A DNA stretch of 64,000 nt, taken from NCBI GenBank assembly GCA_028293725.1, contig JAQGOE010000119.1, positions 1-64,000 of the forward strand, given 5' to 3'. The stretch comes from Gammaproteobacteria bacterium (GTDB taxonomy: Bacteria; Pseudomonadota; Gammaproteobacteria; Steroidobacterales; Steroidobacteraceae). Positions 32,248-40,647 of this stretch are shown here, one piece after another (the stretch's first letter is position 1; each line of letters begins with the position of its first letter). Below the pieces are notes generated by a model. The model worked only from the letters and a program-made list of their open reading frames with translations, did not search any database and had not been told where the DNA came from. Both the position numbers and the translations under genes were made by a program.

Positions 32248-32507
32248 ACAATCACACGCGTTGCATCTGTAACTGACGCGCTAGCCACCGGATAGTGGCC
32301 ACGGCGAGCGCCCCTAACGACCGCGATCGGTCAGAATGGCTAGAGCGGACGTTGGAGGTCGGGTCGTATAGTTAGTAGCCATGGGGTTGCATCCTCAGCA
32401 TCCCATTTATCAGGCGTATCTACCGGAGGGCGATCGAATGGAATGTTGGTAGAACGAAGATATCTGGCAGACTACTATGGCGGCTCAGCGTAAAGTCCAG
32501 GTGACAT

Positions 32508-33041
32508 GTGACTGACTCGATATTTGAGCTGCTTCTAAATCAAGCGACGATGCTTGAAGGGGAACTTCAATTGCTTAGTGGTGGCGCGGACTCACTGCCA
32601 GCACTGGAATCCCTTCTCAAGGGTGAGGCGAAAAACCGCTTCGGGGTTCCCTACGTCCAGCTGGGCTTACCACTTCAATGCGCTCTGGAGGTGGCGAGGC
32701 GCCTCGGGCCGATTGCCAAGCCGTTGGAGCCGCACCTGCGAGAACAACTGCGACGCGGAAATTATACAGCTGCCATGGCACTTCGTTCGCTTGGCAGCTT
32801 GGGGCAGGACTCGATCAGCCAACTAGCTGTCAGCCTGGAAAGCGGCGGCCTCGACCTTGCAATGGAGTCAGCGATGGCACTTCTCGCATGCGGTGAGGCC
32901 GATCATCCTACCGTTCTGGAGGTGGTAGCTTGTTCTAAAGCGGCGGCGCGGATGCTGGAGCAGGCGCGCCAATATCACAACCAAGTAAAAACAAGCGCTA
33001 CTCCAGGTGCCCCTCCTCCTGCCCCTCCGATACGCAGCTGA
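32508..33041 (+). CDS. Hypothetical protein, helical-repeat-like, 177 aa
   Basis: A soluble 177-residue protein of helical character: repeated Leu/Ala-rich helices such as LALPLQCALEVARRLG-like (32,660-32,710), GNYTAAMALRSLGSLGQDSI and GGLDLAMESAMALLACGEAD, as in HEAT or Armadillo-type repeats. It ends in a Pro/Ala tail (ATPGAPPPAPPIRS). No family is recognised and no neighbour suggests a role. The start is a GTG at 32,508; a GTGA-rich upstream context makes it uncertain. About 260 bases upstream to the DUF1772-like gene hold no gene. Confidence 0.6.
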   Translation: MTDSIFELLLNQATMLEGELQLLSGGADSLPALESLLKGEAKNRFGVPYVQLGLPLQCALEVARRLGPIAKPLEPHLREQLRRGNYTAAMALRSLGSLGQDSISQLAVSLESGGLDLAMESAMALLACGEADHPTVLEVVACSKAAARMLEQARQYHNQVKTSATPGAPPPAPPIRS

Positions 33042-33449
33042 CTTCGATGTCGAATGTCCCCTACCGAAAAACTTGAATCGCGTTGAGGGGTATACCACCC
33101 CGAGTCGGAGCCGCCGTGCTCATCGATGCTCTCCGGTGTTCTGGTACAAGACACTTCCCGTCGGTCATCCTCACGTAAGGTACCCGGCTTTCACGATCAA
33201 TCCGCCGTTTGACGGCGATGTAACACCCGCGATCTCCTACGAGGTAACTACCGCCAAGTATTGCACCGGTGGAATGGCGCTTCTCAAGGAGACCAGCAGT
33301 CGTCTAACTCTGTCCGGCCTACCAGCGTTCAGTTGCATTCAGAAGGCGGACGATCTGCTTTCGACGGCTGAGTCTCAACTTGGCACGGACGGCTACTCCC
33401 ATACTTCCTTTTGCGCTCCCCATGCACCGTTCAGCTGGGCGGACGGCGA
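33042..33449. other. Gene-poor stretch next to a hydrolase remnant
   Basis: About 400 bases with several overlapping open frames (for example 33,007-33,510 forward). Their composition is not gene-like, and none has a ribosome binding site or recognisable family. The minus strand may contain unrecognisable continuation of the hydrolase remnant to its right. Confidence 0.5.
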
Positions 33450-33652
33450 AACTCAGGATGCCATTGAGAGTCTTTATGACCGCCCGGACGTCATCTGCCC
33501 ACAGCCGTGAATCTGCGTAGCCCTCTCGAGGCTTTTCCGACAGTCCATGACCTCGCATATTGGATAAACATAATTGACTGTCCACTTGCCTTGCCCGTTT
33601 CGACGACGTGGAGCTGAATGCCGCCCCCGCCGGTAATCATGTGACTCTTCAT
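33450..33652 (-). pseudogene. Remnant of an alpha/beta-hydrolase
   Basis: The minus strand starts ATG at 33,652 with the typical hydrolase N-terminus HMITGGGGIQLHVVETGKAS and QSIMFI. It then jumps frame and continues NMRGHGLSEKPREGYADSRL and WADDVRAVIKTLNGI (about 33,561-33,453). Roughly 25-30 codons between the first strands and the DMRGHG motif (the oxyanion-hole HG region) are missing, and the part with the catalytic Ser elbow is gone. This is a deleted, frameshifted copy. Confidence 0.75.
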
Positions 33653-33688
33653 GCATTTCTCCGCATTGGCGCTAGAGGGCCCCACTGA

Positions 33689-35518
33689 TCAGCCGGCGTA
33701 GCCGGCGATCGAGAGGCGCCGGTCGAGATCGTAGGCGGCGCTGATCAGTGCCAGGTGCGTGAAGGCCTGTGGGAAGTTGCCGAGATGCTGCGCACGCGGG
33801 CCCAGTTCCTCTCCGTAGAGTCCCACGTGATTCGCGTAGCCAAGCATCTTCTCGAAGTAGAGCCTCGCCTTCTGAAGATCGCCCATGCGGGAGAGGCATT
33901 CGACGTACCAGAAGGAGCACATCGAGAACGTCCCCTCCTGCCCGGTGAGGCCGTCCGAGAAACTCTCGCCGAGATGATAGCGATACACCAGTGAGTCGCT
34001 CACCAGGTCCCGCTTGATGCCGGCCAGCGTGGCGACCCATCGCGGATCCGTTGGCGATATGAAGCGCACCAAGGGCATGAGTAGGGCGGCGGCATCGAAC
34101 GTCTCCGCGCCTGGATGTTGGACGAAGCCGCAGCGTGCCGGGTTCCAGAAGCGCTCGAAAATATCCCGATAGATCGTGTCCCGTATTTCGTACCAGCGAG
34201 CAAGGGGCGCTGGAAACGACCGTCTATTCGCCAGCCGGATCGCCCGGTCGATCGCGACCCAGCACATCACCCGTGAGTAGAGGAACTCCCGGCGTCCGCC
34301 TCGCACCTCCCAGATGCTCTCGTCCTTCTCGCGCCAATGCTCGCACAACCACTCTATCACCCGGACGACGCTCATCCATGCGTCGTGCCCTATCGGAGAG
34401 CCGTATTTGTCGTACAGGTAAACCGAGTCCATCAACTCCCCGTAGATGTCGAGCTGAAGATGCGAGGACGCGGCGTTGCCGATGCGGACCGGACGCGAGC
34501 CCATGTAGCCCTCGAGTTGGTCCAGCATTTCCTCGCCGGTCGCGTGCCGTCCGTCCAGGGCGTACATGATCTGGAGCGAGCAGTCCGGCTCCAGCTCCTG
34601 AACGCGCGCCATCATCCAGCGCATGAATGCAGCGGCCTCTCCTGTGTAGCCAAGCCGCATGAGTCCGTAGAGGGTGAAAGACGAGTCGCGGATCCAACAG
34701 TAGCGATAGTCCCAGTTACGCACGCCGCCGATATGTTCAGGCAACCCGAAAGTGGGTGCAGCCACGATCGAGCCGTGCTGTCTCGAAGTGAGCAGCTTTA
34801 GCACGAGCGCGGATCGGTTCACCATCTCGCGCCAGCGGTTCTTGTAGGTGCTGCGGCCGATCCAACCACGCCAGAAGTTCACGGTTTGTATGAACGCGTC
34901 GCTTGCGTAATCGGCGCGCGCGCAGGGCGACGGCCCCTCCCCCCTCACCACCTCGAGGACGAACCACGCCGAGTCCTCAGCACCAAGTGTGAACTGCGCC
35001 ATGGCAGCTCCGTCCGCGAGGTACATCGGGATCGAGGAGCGCAATAGCAACGCCAACTCGCGATCGCCAGAGCGGCCGACGAACAGGACTTCCCTGTCGC
35101 CACGCTGCTCAGCCGTGTGCCGCGCGCGGGCATAATCGAAGCGGGGATCGCAGCGCATGTCAAAACGTATCTCGCCACGGACTACCTTCGCACGCCGTAC
35201 GAGGTTATGTGCGACGCCGGCGTCCTCCACCGGCATGAAATCCGACACCTCGGCCACACCGCTGTCGGACAGGAACCGGCTGAGCAGTACGTTGGTATCG
35301 GGCAGGTACAGCTGCCTATGTACCGCATCATCGAGCTGGGGCGTGATCTGAAAGCGACCGCCGCGCTCGGCGTCGAGAAGAGCAGCGAACACCGAGGGCG
35401 AGTCGAACGAAGGGAGGCAAAGGAAGTCGATTGCCCCATTTTTTCCCACGAGCGCCACCGTGTGAAGGTCACCGATGATGCCGTAGTCTTCTATGGGCGC
35501 GTAGCTGCTCGCTTTCAT
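33689..35518 (-). CDS. Glycoside hydrolase family 15 protein (glucoamylase/trehalase-like)
   Basis: A 609-residue soluble enzyme. The N-terminal domain (about 1-210: PIEDYGIIGDLHTVALVGKN, GAIDFLCLPSFDSPSVFAAL) and the (alpha/alpha)6-barrel domain (VRNWDYRYCWIRDSSFTLYG near 280, then LMDSVYLYDKYG, MCWVAIDRAIRLA and GTFSMCSFWYVECLSRMGDL) are both complete. Homologues act as glucoamylases or trehalases, some with glucodextranase-like specificity; there is no signal peptide, so an intracellular sugar is likely. The ATG at 35,518 has GAGGAGG 8-14 bases upstream. Single-gene unit. Confidence 0.92.
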   Translation of the reverse strand: MKASSYAPIEDYGIIGDLHTVALVGKNGAIDFLCLPSFDSPSVFAALLDAERGGRFQITPQLDDAVHRQLYLPDTNVLLSRFLSDSGVAEVSDFMPVEDAGVAHNLVRRAKVVRGEIRFDMRCDPRFDYARARHTAEQRGDREVLFVGRSGDRELALLLRSSIPMYLADGAAMAQFTLGAEDSAWFVLEVVRGEGPSPCARADYASDAFIQTVNFWRGWIGRSTYKNRWREMVNRSALVLKLLTSRQHGSIVAAPTFGLPEHIGGVRNWDYRYCWIRDSSFTLYGLMRLGYTGEAAAFMRWMMARVQELEPDCSLQIMYALDGRHATGEEMLDQLEGYMGSRPVRIGNAASSHLQLDIYGELMDSVYLYDKYGSPIGHDAWMSVVRVIEWLCEHWREKDESIWEVRGGRREFLYSRVMCWVAIDRAIRLANRRSFPAPLARWYEIRDTIYRDIFERFWNPARCGFVQHPGAETFDAAALLMPLVRFISPTDPRWVATLAGIKRDLVSDSLVYRYHLGESFSDGLTGQEGTFSMCSFWYVECLSRMGDLQKARLYFEKMLGYANHVGLYGEELGPRAQHLGNFPQAFTHLALISAAYDLDRRLSIAGYAG

Positions 35519-35680
35519 ACGAGGCCTCCTCTGCGTCAGGCAAGGGCAGCGCGCCTTCCTCGTTGGCTTGGCCGGCAACCCTTGCGACTTACTGGCGTGC
35601 CTGCAGGGATGCATTCTACCCTTCATTCCTGCCGGGCTACATTGGCGAGGGTGCGACGCATGCGTAAATGGAGAGCAGCC

Positions 35681-35913
35681 ATGTTCAAGCTGTACGACTT
35701 CAGGTCCTCGCACTATTCCGAGAAGGCGCGTTGGGCGCTCGACTTCAAGGGGATTCCTTACGCACCTCGACGTCTCTTGCCGGGCTTTCATCTCTTGGCC
35801 CGGAATCCGCCGCGCCACAATTCGTCATGATTGGCACATCGATTCGCCACACCGCCGCGTCATCTTCCTCCCTTGGAATGCGACGCCGGACCGACATTTC
35901 CAAAGCTGGGCCC
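35681..35913 (+). pseudogene. 5' remnant of a glutathione S-transferase gene
   Basis: The ATG at 35,681 opens with a typical thioredoxin-fold GST N-terminus: MFKLYDFRSSHYSEKARWAL, then DFKGIPYAPRRLLPGFHLL. The frame stops at 35,830. In the next frame a degenerate continuation (LGPESAAPQFVMIG, then RHTAASSSSLG) can be followed to about 35,913. The helical C-terminal domain is absent. A frameshift plus deletion has destroyed the gene. Confidence 0.7.
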
Positions 35914-35955
35914 TAAAAGGCGGGGTCGCTGTACTCACATTACGAGCGAGGTTCT

Positions 35956-37347
35956 ATGTGCTTCCATGGACGACTGTCGCGATCGACTACGGCTGGTCTG
36001 TGTGGCACCTCACAACGCTGGGTTGTCGGCGCTGTATGCGGACTTGGAATTCTCCTGGTAACGGCACCAAAGCCCGTTCAGGCCATCGATTGCCGAAAGG
36101 CCTCGACGAATGTGGAACACGCGATCTGTCGCGACACAGAGGTAGATGCGCTCGATAGAGAATTGACGCAAGCGCTTCACCGAGTACTCGAGACTCATCC
36201 GAACGAGCGTGACTCCATGTTGACCGATGAGCGACACTGGATTGCTACGCGAGATGCGAGTTGCAGTCCTTTGGGAGATGACGTCTCAAAAATGCATGAC
36301 TGCCTCGAGGAAGCCTATCGGGAGCAATTGGACATGGTGCGGCGGAGGGATTCAGCCCTCCCTGCGGGGTCATCCACCGGCTCGCGCGTTGCGGCCTGCA
36401 AGGGTCTCCTGGACCGCTACCGTCCTCTGGCCAACACTCATTCGGGGAAGCGCCCATTGGCGGTGCTCGCGCAGGCTGGGGCGGCAGGTTTCGAGTTAAC
36501 AGGGCGCGGCGATACCATACTCCATCCCGCCTCGGATCTGGTGTCGTGGGCCAAGGGACAGCAACCCCCGGTATCGATTTCGGCTCAACTGTCTGAATCG
36601 TTCGCTTCGGACGGCAACGGGGGAATGCTGCAGAAAGCACCGGGAGTGCCCTTCTTCATGTTGAGTCGCTTGGAGGGGTCGGCCGCCTGCGACAGCAGCG
36701 TGTTCTTTTTTGTAAAGGACGGTATTGCGTTGCCATCAAGACGACCGTTCGACGATGCCGAGGACAACTGCCCGAATGGCGGCGTATTCGCATCACTGGA
36801 TTCAGTGCCGCTCTACGTGCGCGAGAATTATGACTATCAGCCCGGAATGCAGGCCTCCTTGGAAGTGGCCACTTGGCAATCGGATCACTTTGAGGCGGCG
36901 TGCACGGTCTCTCTGTCGTATCTGCCTCGGGTGAGCGCCAAGACCTTGAATACATCCGACGACGGCTGCGACGGTGCTGACTGTGAAGACATGCGCAAAG
37001 CGGCATTCGAGCTGGCGAAAGCAAAGGCCGCCGGGACTGTCTCGGCGGAATCGCTCTTACGCGGCCTGACGGCGCAGCAACGCGAGCGCTATCAGGCCGA
37101 AAAGAGCGCGGCGGAGGGCCAGTCCGACGCTAGCGCCTCCGAGCACGTAGTTTTTGTGCCTTTTGTCCGACAGGGCGAGGTGTACGTCGCGAGGATCGCC
37201 GATCGAACCATCGGATGGCGAGACTACGCAGATCAAAGTGTCAAGTTCGAGCGACTCGAGGATGGAAAAATCATTGAAAAGGCCGCTTTCGCGGTAGGCG
37301 TCTGGAAAGGTGAGCTCGAGAATGCGGGCGTGGAATCAACTCGTTGA
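35956..37347 (+). CDS. Exported protein with lysozyme-inhibitor LprI-like N-terminal domain
   Basis: A 463-residue protein. A signal sequence with core RWVVGAVCGLGILLVTAPKP ends near VQA, followed at about 45-125 by the LprI/DUF1311 pattern: DCRKASTNVEHAICRDTEVD, LDRELTQALHRVLETHP, WIATRDASC and MHDCLEEAYREQL, with conserved paired cysteines. The remaining 330 residues contain further cysteine pairs (AACDSS, EDNCPNGG, CDGADCEDM) and are not recognised. It probably acts in the periplasm. The ATG at 35,956 has GAG/CGAGG 5-9 bases upstream. Convergent with a methyltransferase gene. Confidence 0.7.
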   Translation: MCFHGRLSRSTTAGLCGTSQRWVVGAVCGLGILLVTAPKPVQAIDCRKASTNVEHAICRDTEVDALDRELTQALHRVLETHPNERDSMLTDERHWIATRDASCSPLGDDVSKMHDCLEEAYREQLDMVRRRDSALPAGSSTGSRVAACKGLLDRYRPLANTHSGKRPLAVLAQAGAAGFELTGRGDTILHPASDLVSWAKGQQPPVSISAQLSESFASDGNGGMLQKAPGVPFFMLSRLEGSAACDSSVFFFVKDGIALPSRRPFDDAEDNCPNGGVFASLDSVPLYVRENYDYQPGMQASLEVATWQSDHFEAACTVSLSYLPRVSAKTLNTSDDGCDGADCEDMRKAAFELAKAKAAGTVSAESLLRGLTAQQRERYQAEKSAAEGQSDASASEHVVFVPFVRQGEVYVARIADRTIGWRDYADQSVKFERLEDGKIIEKAAFAVGVWKGELENAGVESTR

Positions 37348-37378
37348 TACGCTCTGGACACTGCCAAGTCCACGGAAT

Positions 37379-38038
37379 TCAGCCGCTACCGATGTTACGT
37401 GGAGGCGGCCTGCGCCATACACTCGCCAGCCACGGCTGCTGTTCACGGGGTAGCCCTGTCGGCCGATAGTAATGCTCGATCTCCATGAAGCCTGCACCCG
37501 ACATGTAGCGACGCCACGCCTCAAGGTCGTGGTAAGCGCCGTAGCGCCGGTGATTCCAACCTTCCTCGTTCTGGCCGTGCGGATTGGAACTGAACAGCAC
37601 CCCCGCCGGCTTCAGTGCGGCGTGCAATTGTTGCAACACGCGCGGCAATTCCTGGGACGGTACATGAAAGAGCGAAGCGTTCGCGAAGATGCCATCAAAG
37701 TGCTCGCCCGGCAGGTTAAGCCTGTGGAAATCCTGGTGCCATACCTCACACCCAGTGTCGGCACGCGCCATGGCGGCAAAACTGGCCGCGCCCTCCAGAC
37801 CTATAGCCGTGTGCCCTAATCCCGCAAAAGTTTTAAGGTCGCGCCCCGGCCCACAGCCAAAATCGAGAATCACCAGAGGGGACTCGCCTTCAATATGCCG
37901 TAATAGCGCGCCGATGTTCTGGCTGACATCGTGATCACGCGTGCCAGCGCGAAAGTCCTCAGCGCGCTGCTCATAGTACGAGAGCGTCTCAGCAGCGATC
38001 TTGTTGAGCTCGTGGAGTTCAAGCCGCTTGCTATGCAT
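37379..38038 (-). CDS. Class I SAM-dependent methyltransferase
   Basis: A 219-residue enzyme with motif I VILDFGCGPGRDLKTFAGLG near residues 56-75, an acidic loop IGLEGAASFAAMA, motif IV (FDGIFANASLFHVPSQELPR) and ALKPAGVLFSSNPHG as post-motif. Similar proteins are often annotated as methyltransferase-domain or tellurite-resistance-like; substrate unknown. The ATG at 38,038 is chosen by the family N-terminus (AETLSYYEQRAEDFRAGTRD). It lies 24 bases after the stop of the upstream membrane-protein gene in the same direction, and could be co-transcribed with it. Confidence 0.87.
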   Translation of the reverse strand: MHSKRLELHELNKIAAETLSYYEQRAEDFRAGTRDHDVSQNIGALLRHIEGESPLVILDFGCGPGRDLKTFAGLGHTAIGLEGAASFAAMARADTGCEVWHQDFHRLNLPGEHFDGIFANASLFHVPSQELPRVLQQLHAALKPAGVLFSSNPHGQNEEGWNHRRYGAYHDLEAWRRYMSGAGFMEIEHYYRPTGLPREQQPWLASVWRRPPPRNIGSG

Positions 38039-38061
38039 CGAGCGGACCCTCGCATCCCCTC

Positions 38062-38598
38062 TCAGGTTCTCCTCAGTCGCCAGCCGATAATTATTGAGAT
38101 CGGGAGGCCGATCATGATGATATGACCCGGCAGCGCGATCGCGATCGTCTCCGCGCCTACGTACAGTGGGTGCCCAATGACTGAAAGGGGCAAGATCACG
38201 TAGTTTATTGCCAGGAAGAATATTGTTCCGAAGACGAGACCCGAAAGGAATGCATGCCTCACCAGCCATCCCTGGCGTTGCGCCACCAGATAGTAGATAG
38301 CAGCGGCACCGATTGTAATCAGGAAGTGTAGTCCAACTCCGACAATCGCCATTGCGTCACCACCCTGAATGACTGCATCTTTGCCGAGCAATGCAGCGGC
38401 AACACCTTTCCATGGTCTCAGGACGGACGTTCCAGCGTTGAGAGCTTTAACCGTGTTGAAGCCGAGATCAATCGCGCCAGCCACCACTCCCGCGATTGCA
38501 ACTGTCGAAGCCGCAATTGCGGTCTGCCGGCGTGCTTCACCCGGACGGATAGATATGGCCTCGATGCTCGCTTTGTTCCCGCGTGCCGCTTCACTCAT
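38062..38598 (-). CDS. Integral membrane protein of unknown function, 178 aa
   Basis: A 178-residue protein with about four membrane segments: TAIAASTVAIAGVVAGAIDL near 25-45, AIVGVGLHFLITIGAAAIYY near 82-103, FLSGLVFGTIFFLAINYVIL near 112-133 and a C-terminal IIMIGLPISIIIGWRL. Pattern and length match membrane proteins of unknown function. The ATG at 38,598 has GAGGA 7-11 bases upstream, so longer frames are rejected. It sits between two methyltransferase genes in one direction; spacing (172 bases upstream, 24 downstream) fits a small transcript with the downstream methyltransferase. Confidence 0.7.
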   Translation of the reverse strand: MSEAARGNKASIEAISIRPGEARRQTAIAASTVAIAGVVAGAIDLGFNTVKALNAGTSVLRPWKGVAAALLGKDAVIQGGDAMAIVGVGLHFLITIGAAAIYYLVAQRQGWLVRHAFLSGLVFGTIFFLAINYVILPLSVIGHPLYVGAETIAIALPGHIIMIGLPISIIIGWRLRRT

Positions 38599-38770
38599 TT
38601 GATTCCTCGCGATCCATGCCAAAGCGTTGGTGCGTGCATGATAAGCCGTAGCTGGATCACCGTATTGAGCCATTGTTTCGGTATCGGGTGGACCATTATC
38701 GGGCCTCGCACCAGCGGTGAATGAGCGGTCGTGGCCGTTTTGAGCCGGCCCTAGAGACCGTACTGTCGGG

Positions 38771-39535
38771 CTAGCGACCTCCGTGATGTCGGTCGACGTG
38801 AATACCGTCGACCTCGTCCGAAGCCAGGACATAAATTACCCAGGGGGCAACCGAGAGCTCCGACTTCCAGGGCCAAGGCTCACCCTCCGTTCCTAGCGGG
38901 CGGTGCTGCGCGATCAGGCGCAATTCGGCCGCATTGAACAGCCGCAAGTAGTCCTCGTGAAACCAGATGTAGTCCACTACGGGACGCTGATCGACGACAT
39001 CCGTCATCACGATGCGTACCGTGTCGCCACTCCCAGCCGCGCAGTTCTCCGGGAAGGCGCTGGTGGAGAATGACACCCACTCGTGCGCATAGATCTCCGC
39101 GGCCGAATTGAGCAGGATGACTCGCCCATCACGCTTCAGCAGCCTCCGCAGGCCACTCAGGAGCTGCGCCCGCCGCGCCGCGTCGGCGATGTTGTCGAAC
39201 GCGAATGCTGATAAGACCAAATCGAGGCTCCCAGCCTCGAAGCCGCTGAAATCACCATCCTCGATCAGACGATAGGATCCGGCGGGGTCCGCGTTCCGGG
39301 CATGTTCGATCATGCTCGCCGAGACATCGACGCCGGTGGCGTCAAACCCGAGCCGCTTGAGAAAACGTGTGGAGCGTCCCGCTCCGCAGCCGAAGTCGAG
39401 CGCGACCGGCCCGGTCACGTGCCGCGCGATGATTTCCGGCAGATCGCGGAAAGCGAGCCAGTAGGTTCCTGGGAACTCGAGCGTCGCGTACGCATCGGCA
39501 CGCCGTGCATCGTTATAAACGTTCAGGAATGACAA
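38771..39535 (-). CDS. Class I SAM-dependent methyltransferase (ubiE/biotin-type)
   Basis: A 254-residue methyltransferase: VYNDARRADAYATLEFPGTY at the N-terminus, motif I VALDFGCGAGRSTRFLKRLG, GVDVSASMIEHARNAD as the SAM-ribose acidic motif, SLDLVLSAFAFDNI as motif IV and LLKRDGRVILLNSAA. The start is the TTG at 39,535, supported by GGAGA 7 bases upstream; no ATG is near. Substrate unknown. The upstream intergenic region contains a repeat copy also found near 21.2 kb. Confidence 0.87.
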   Translation of the reverse strand: MSFLNVYNDARRADAYATLEFPGTYWLAFRDLPEIIARHVTGPVALDFGCGAGRSTRFLKRLGFDATGVDVSASMIEHARNADPAGSYRLIEDGDFSGFEAGSLDLVLSAFAFDNIADAARRAQLLSGLRRLLKRDGRVILLNSAAEIYAHEWVSFSTSAFPENCAAGSGDTVRIVMTDVVDQRPVVDYIWFHEDYLRLFNAAELRLIAQHRPLGTEGEPWPWKSELSVAPWVIYVLASDEVDGIHVDRHHGGR

Positions 39536-39627
39536 ACAGGGTCTCCTTCGGCGGGCCACCGCCAGGTCCGGCAAGTGAGCATGCTGCCGGTCGGCAGCTT
39601 CTTGCAACACCCCTGGGGGGACGGAGC

Positions 39628-39697
39628 CAATTCGAGCCGGTCGACCGGCGGATGGCGTGACCGATCGGTATCGACCGACCCGTTGCGGCCAATCAAG
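39628..39697 (+). repeat. Diverged intergenic repeat, copy 2
   Basis: CAATTCGAGCC at 39,628 and ATCGACCGACCCGTTGCGGC at 39,676-39,695 match the two ends of the copy at 21,191-21,269 in order and spacing. It lies in the 394-base gap (39,536-39,929) before the AlkD-like gene, in which I see no gene. Confidence 0.45.
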
Positions 39698-39929
39698 GGT
39701 CCCTGGAGGCGCTATTCACAAATATGAGAACGGCCACTAGCCTTGGAACGTCGCCCGCTGCAAAATGCACGGGAGAAAAGGAACGCCCAATAACATGGTT
39801 CCCCGGCAGGCTACCCTGGCTTCCTGGCACATGCCAACGAATGCGAGTTAGATGGCCACCGTGAAGGCGCGGCGTTGGTTGTTGGGAATACTGACCGCAA
39901 ACCGGAAGGCAAGAGAGCGCTCGCACGCG

Positions 39930-40619
39930 ATGGAATCACCCATTTTATTGCCAAAATTGCGTAAAGCATTCCAGCAGGTTGGTGATCCGGTCAGGGCGCC
40001 GGTAATGCAGGCATACATGAAGTCCGCGATGCCGTATCACGGTGTGCCAACGCCTTTGCTGCGCCAAGTCTGTAAGGCGACCTTTGCAGATGTGGAGTTT
40101 TCAACTGCGTCACATTGGCAGTCGCAGGTGCTGGACTTATGGCGCAACGCTCGCTTCCGCGAGGAGCGCTACGCAGCCTTGTATCTGGCCGGTGATAGAC
40201 GCGGAAGGCCGTTTCAGACACCATCCGCAATGAAGGTGTATGAAGAGCTGATCGTCACCGGCGCGTGGTGGGAATACGTGGACGATATTGCTTCGCATCG
40301 CGTCGGACCGATTTTGCGAGACTATCCCGCGCCAATGCGGCGCAAGATGCTGGCCTGGAGCAAGTCCGGCAATCTGTGGAAGCGGCGCACCGCCATCATA
40401 TGCCAACTCGGATTTAAGGCAGAGACCGATCTGAAACTGTTGTATGCCTGCATTGAGCCCTCGCTTGGATCGCGGGAATTCTTCCTCCAGAAGGCGATGG
40501 GCTGGGCGCTACGTCAGTACGCCTGGATAGACTGCACCGAAATAAAGAAATATGTACGGCTGAACCGTACCCGACTGAGTGCGTTGAGTTATCGAGAGGC
40601 GCTGAAGAATATCGACTGA
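39930..40619 (+). CDS. DNA alkylation repair protein (AlkD-like HEAT-repeat glycosylase)
   Basis: A 229-residue all-helical protein of the AlkD/AlkC superfamily, which excises bulky or cationic alkylated bases. Family motifs: AYMKSAMPYHGVPTPLLRQV, RYAALYLAGDRR, EELIVTGAWWEYVDDIASHR with the Trp-Asp pair, WSKSGNLWKRRTAIICQLGF and FFLQKAMGWALRQYAW, which frames the aromatic DNA-binding cleft. The ATG at 39,930 gives a typical length; an ATG at 39,852 adds a basic leader (26 residues). No SOS box or Ada box is seen. Single gene, convergent with the GGDEF-EAL gene. Confidence 0.9.
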   Translation: MESPILLPKLRKAFQQVGDPVRAPVMQAYMKSAMPYHGVPTPLLRQVCKATFADVEFSTASHWQSQVLDLWRNARFREERYAALYLAGDRRGRPFQTPSAMKVYEELIVTGAWWEYVDDIASHRVGPILRDYPAPMRRKMLAWSKSGNLWKRRTAIICQLGFKAETDLKLLYACIEPSLGSREFFLQKAMGWALRQYAWIDCTEIKKYVRLNRTRLSALSYREALKNID

Positions 40620-40647
40620 CCGCTGCCACAGATTGTGAAGCCCAGCC

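Noticed and set aside
33007..33510. Forward frame of 167 codons in the gap before GH15
   Set aside because: Composition not gene-like, no ribosome binding site, overlaps the 3' end of the helical-repeat gene and the hydrolase remnant.
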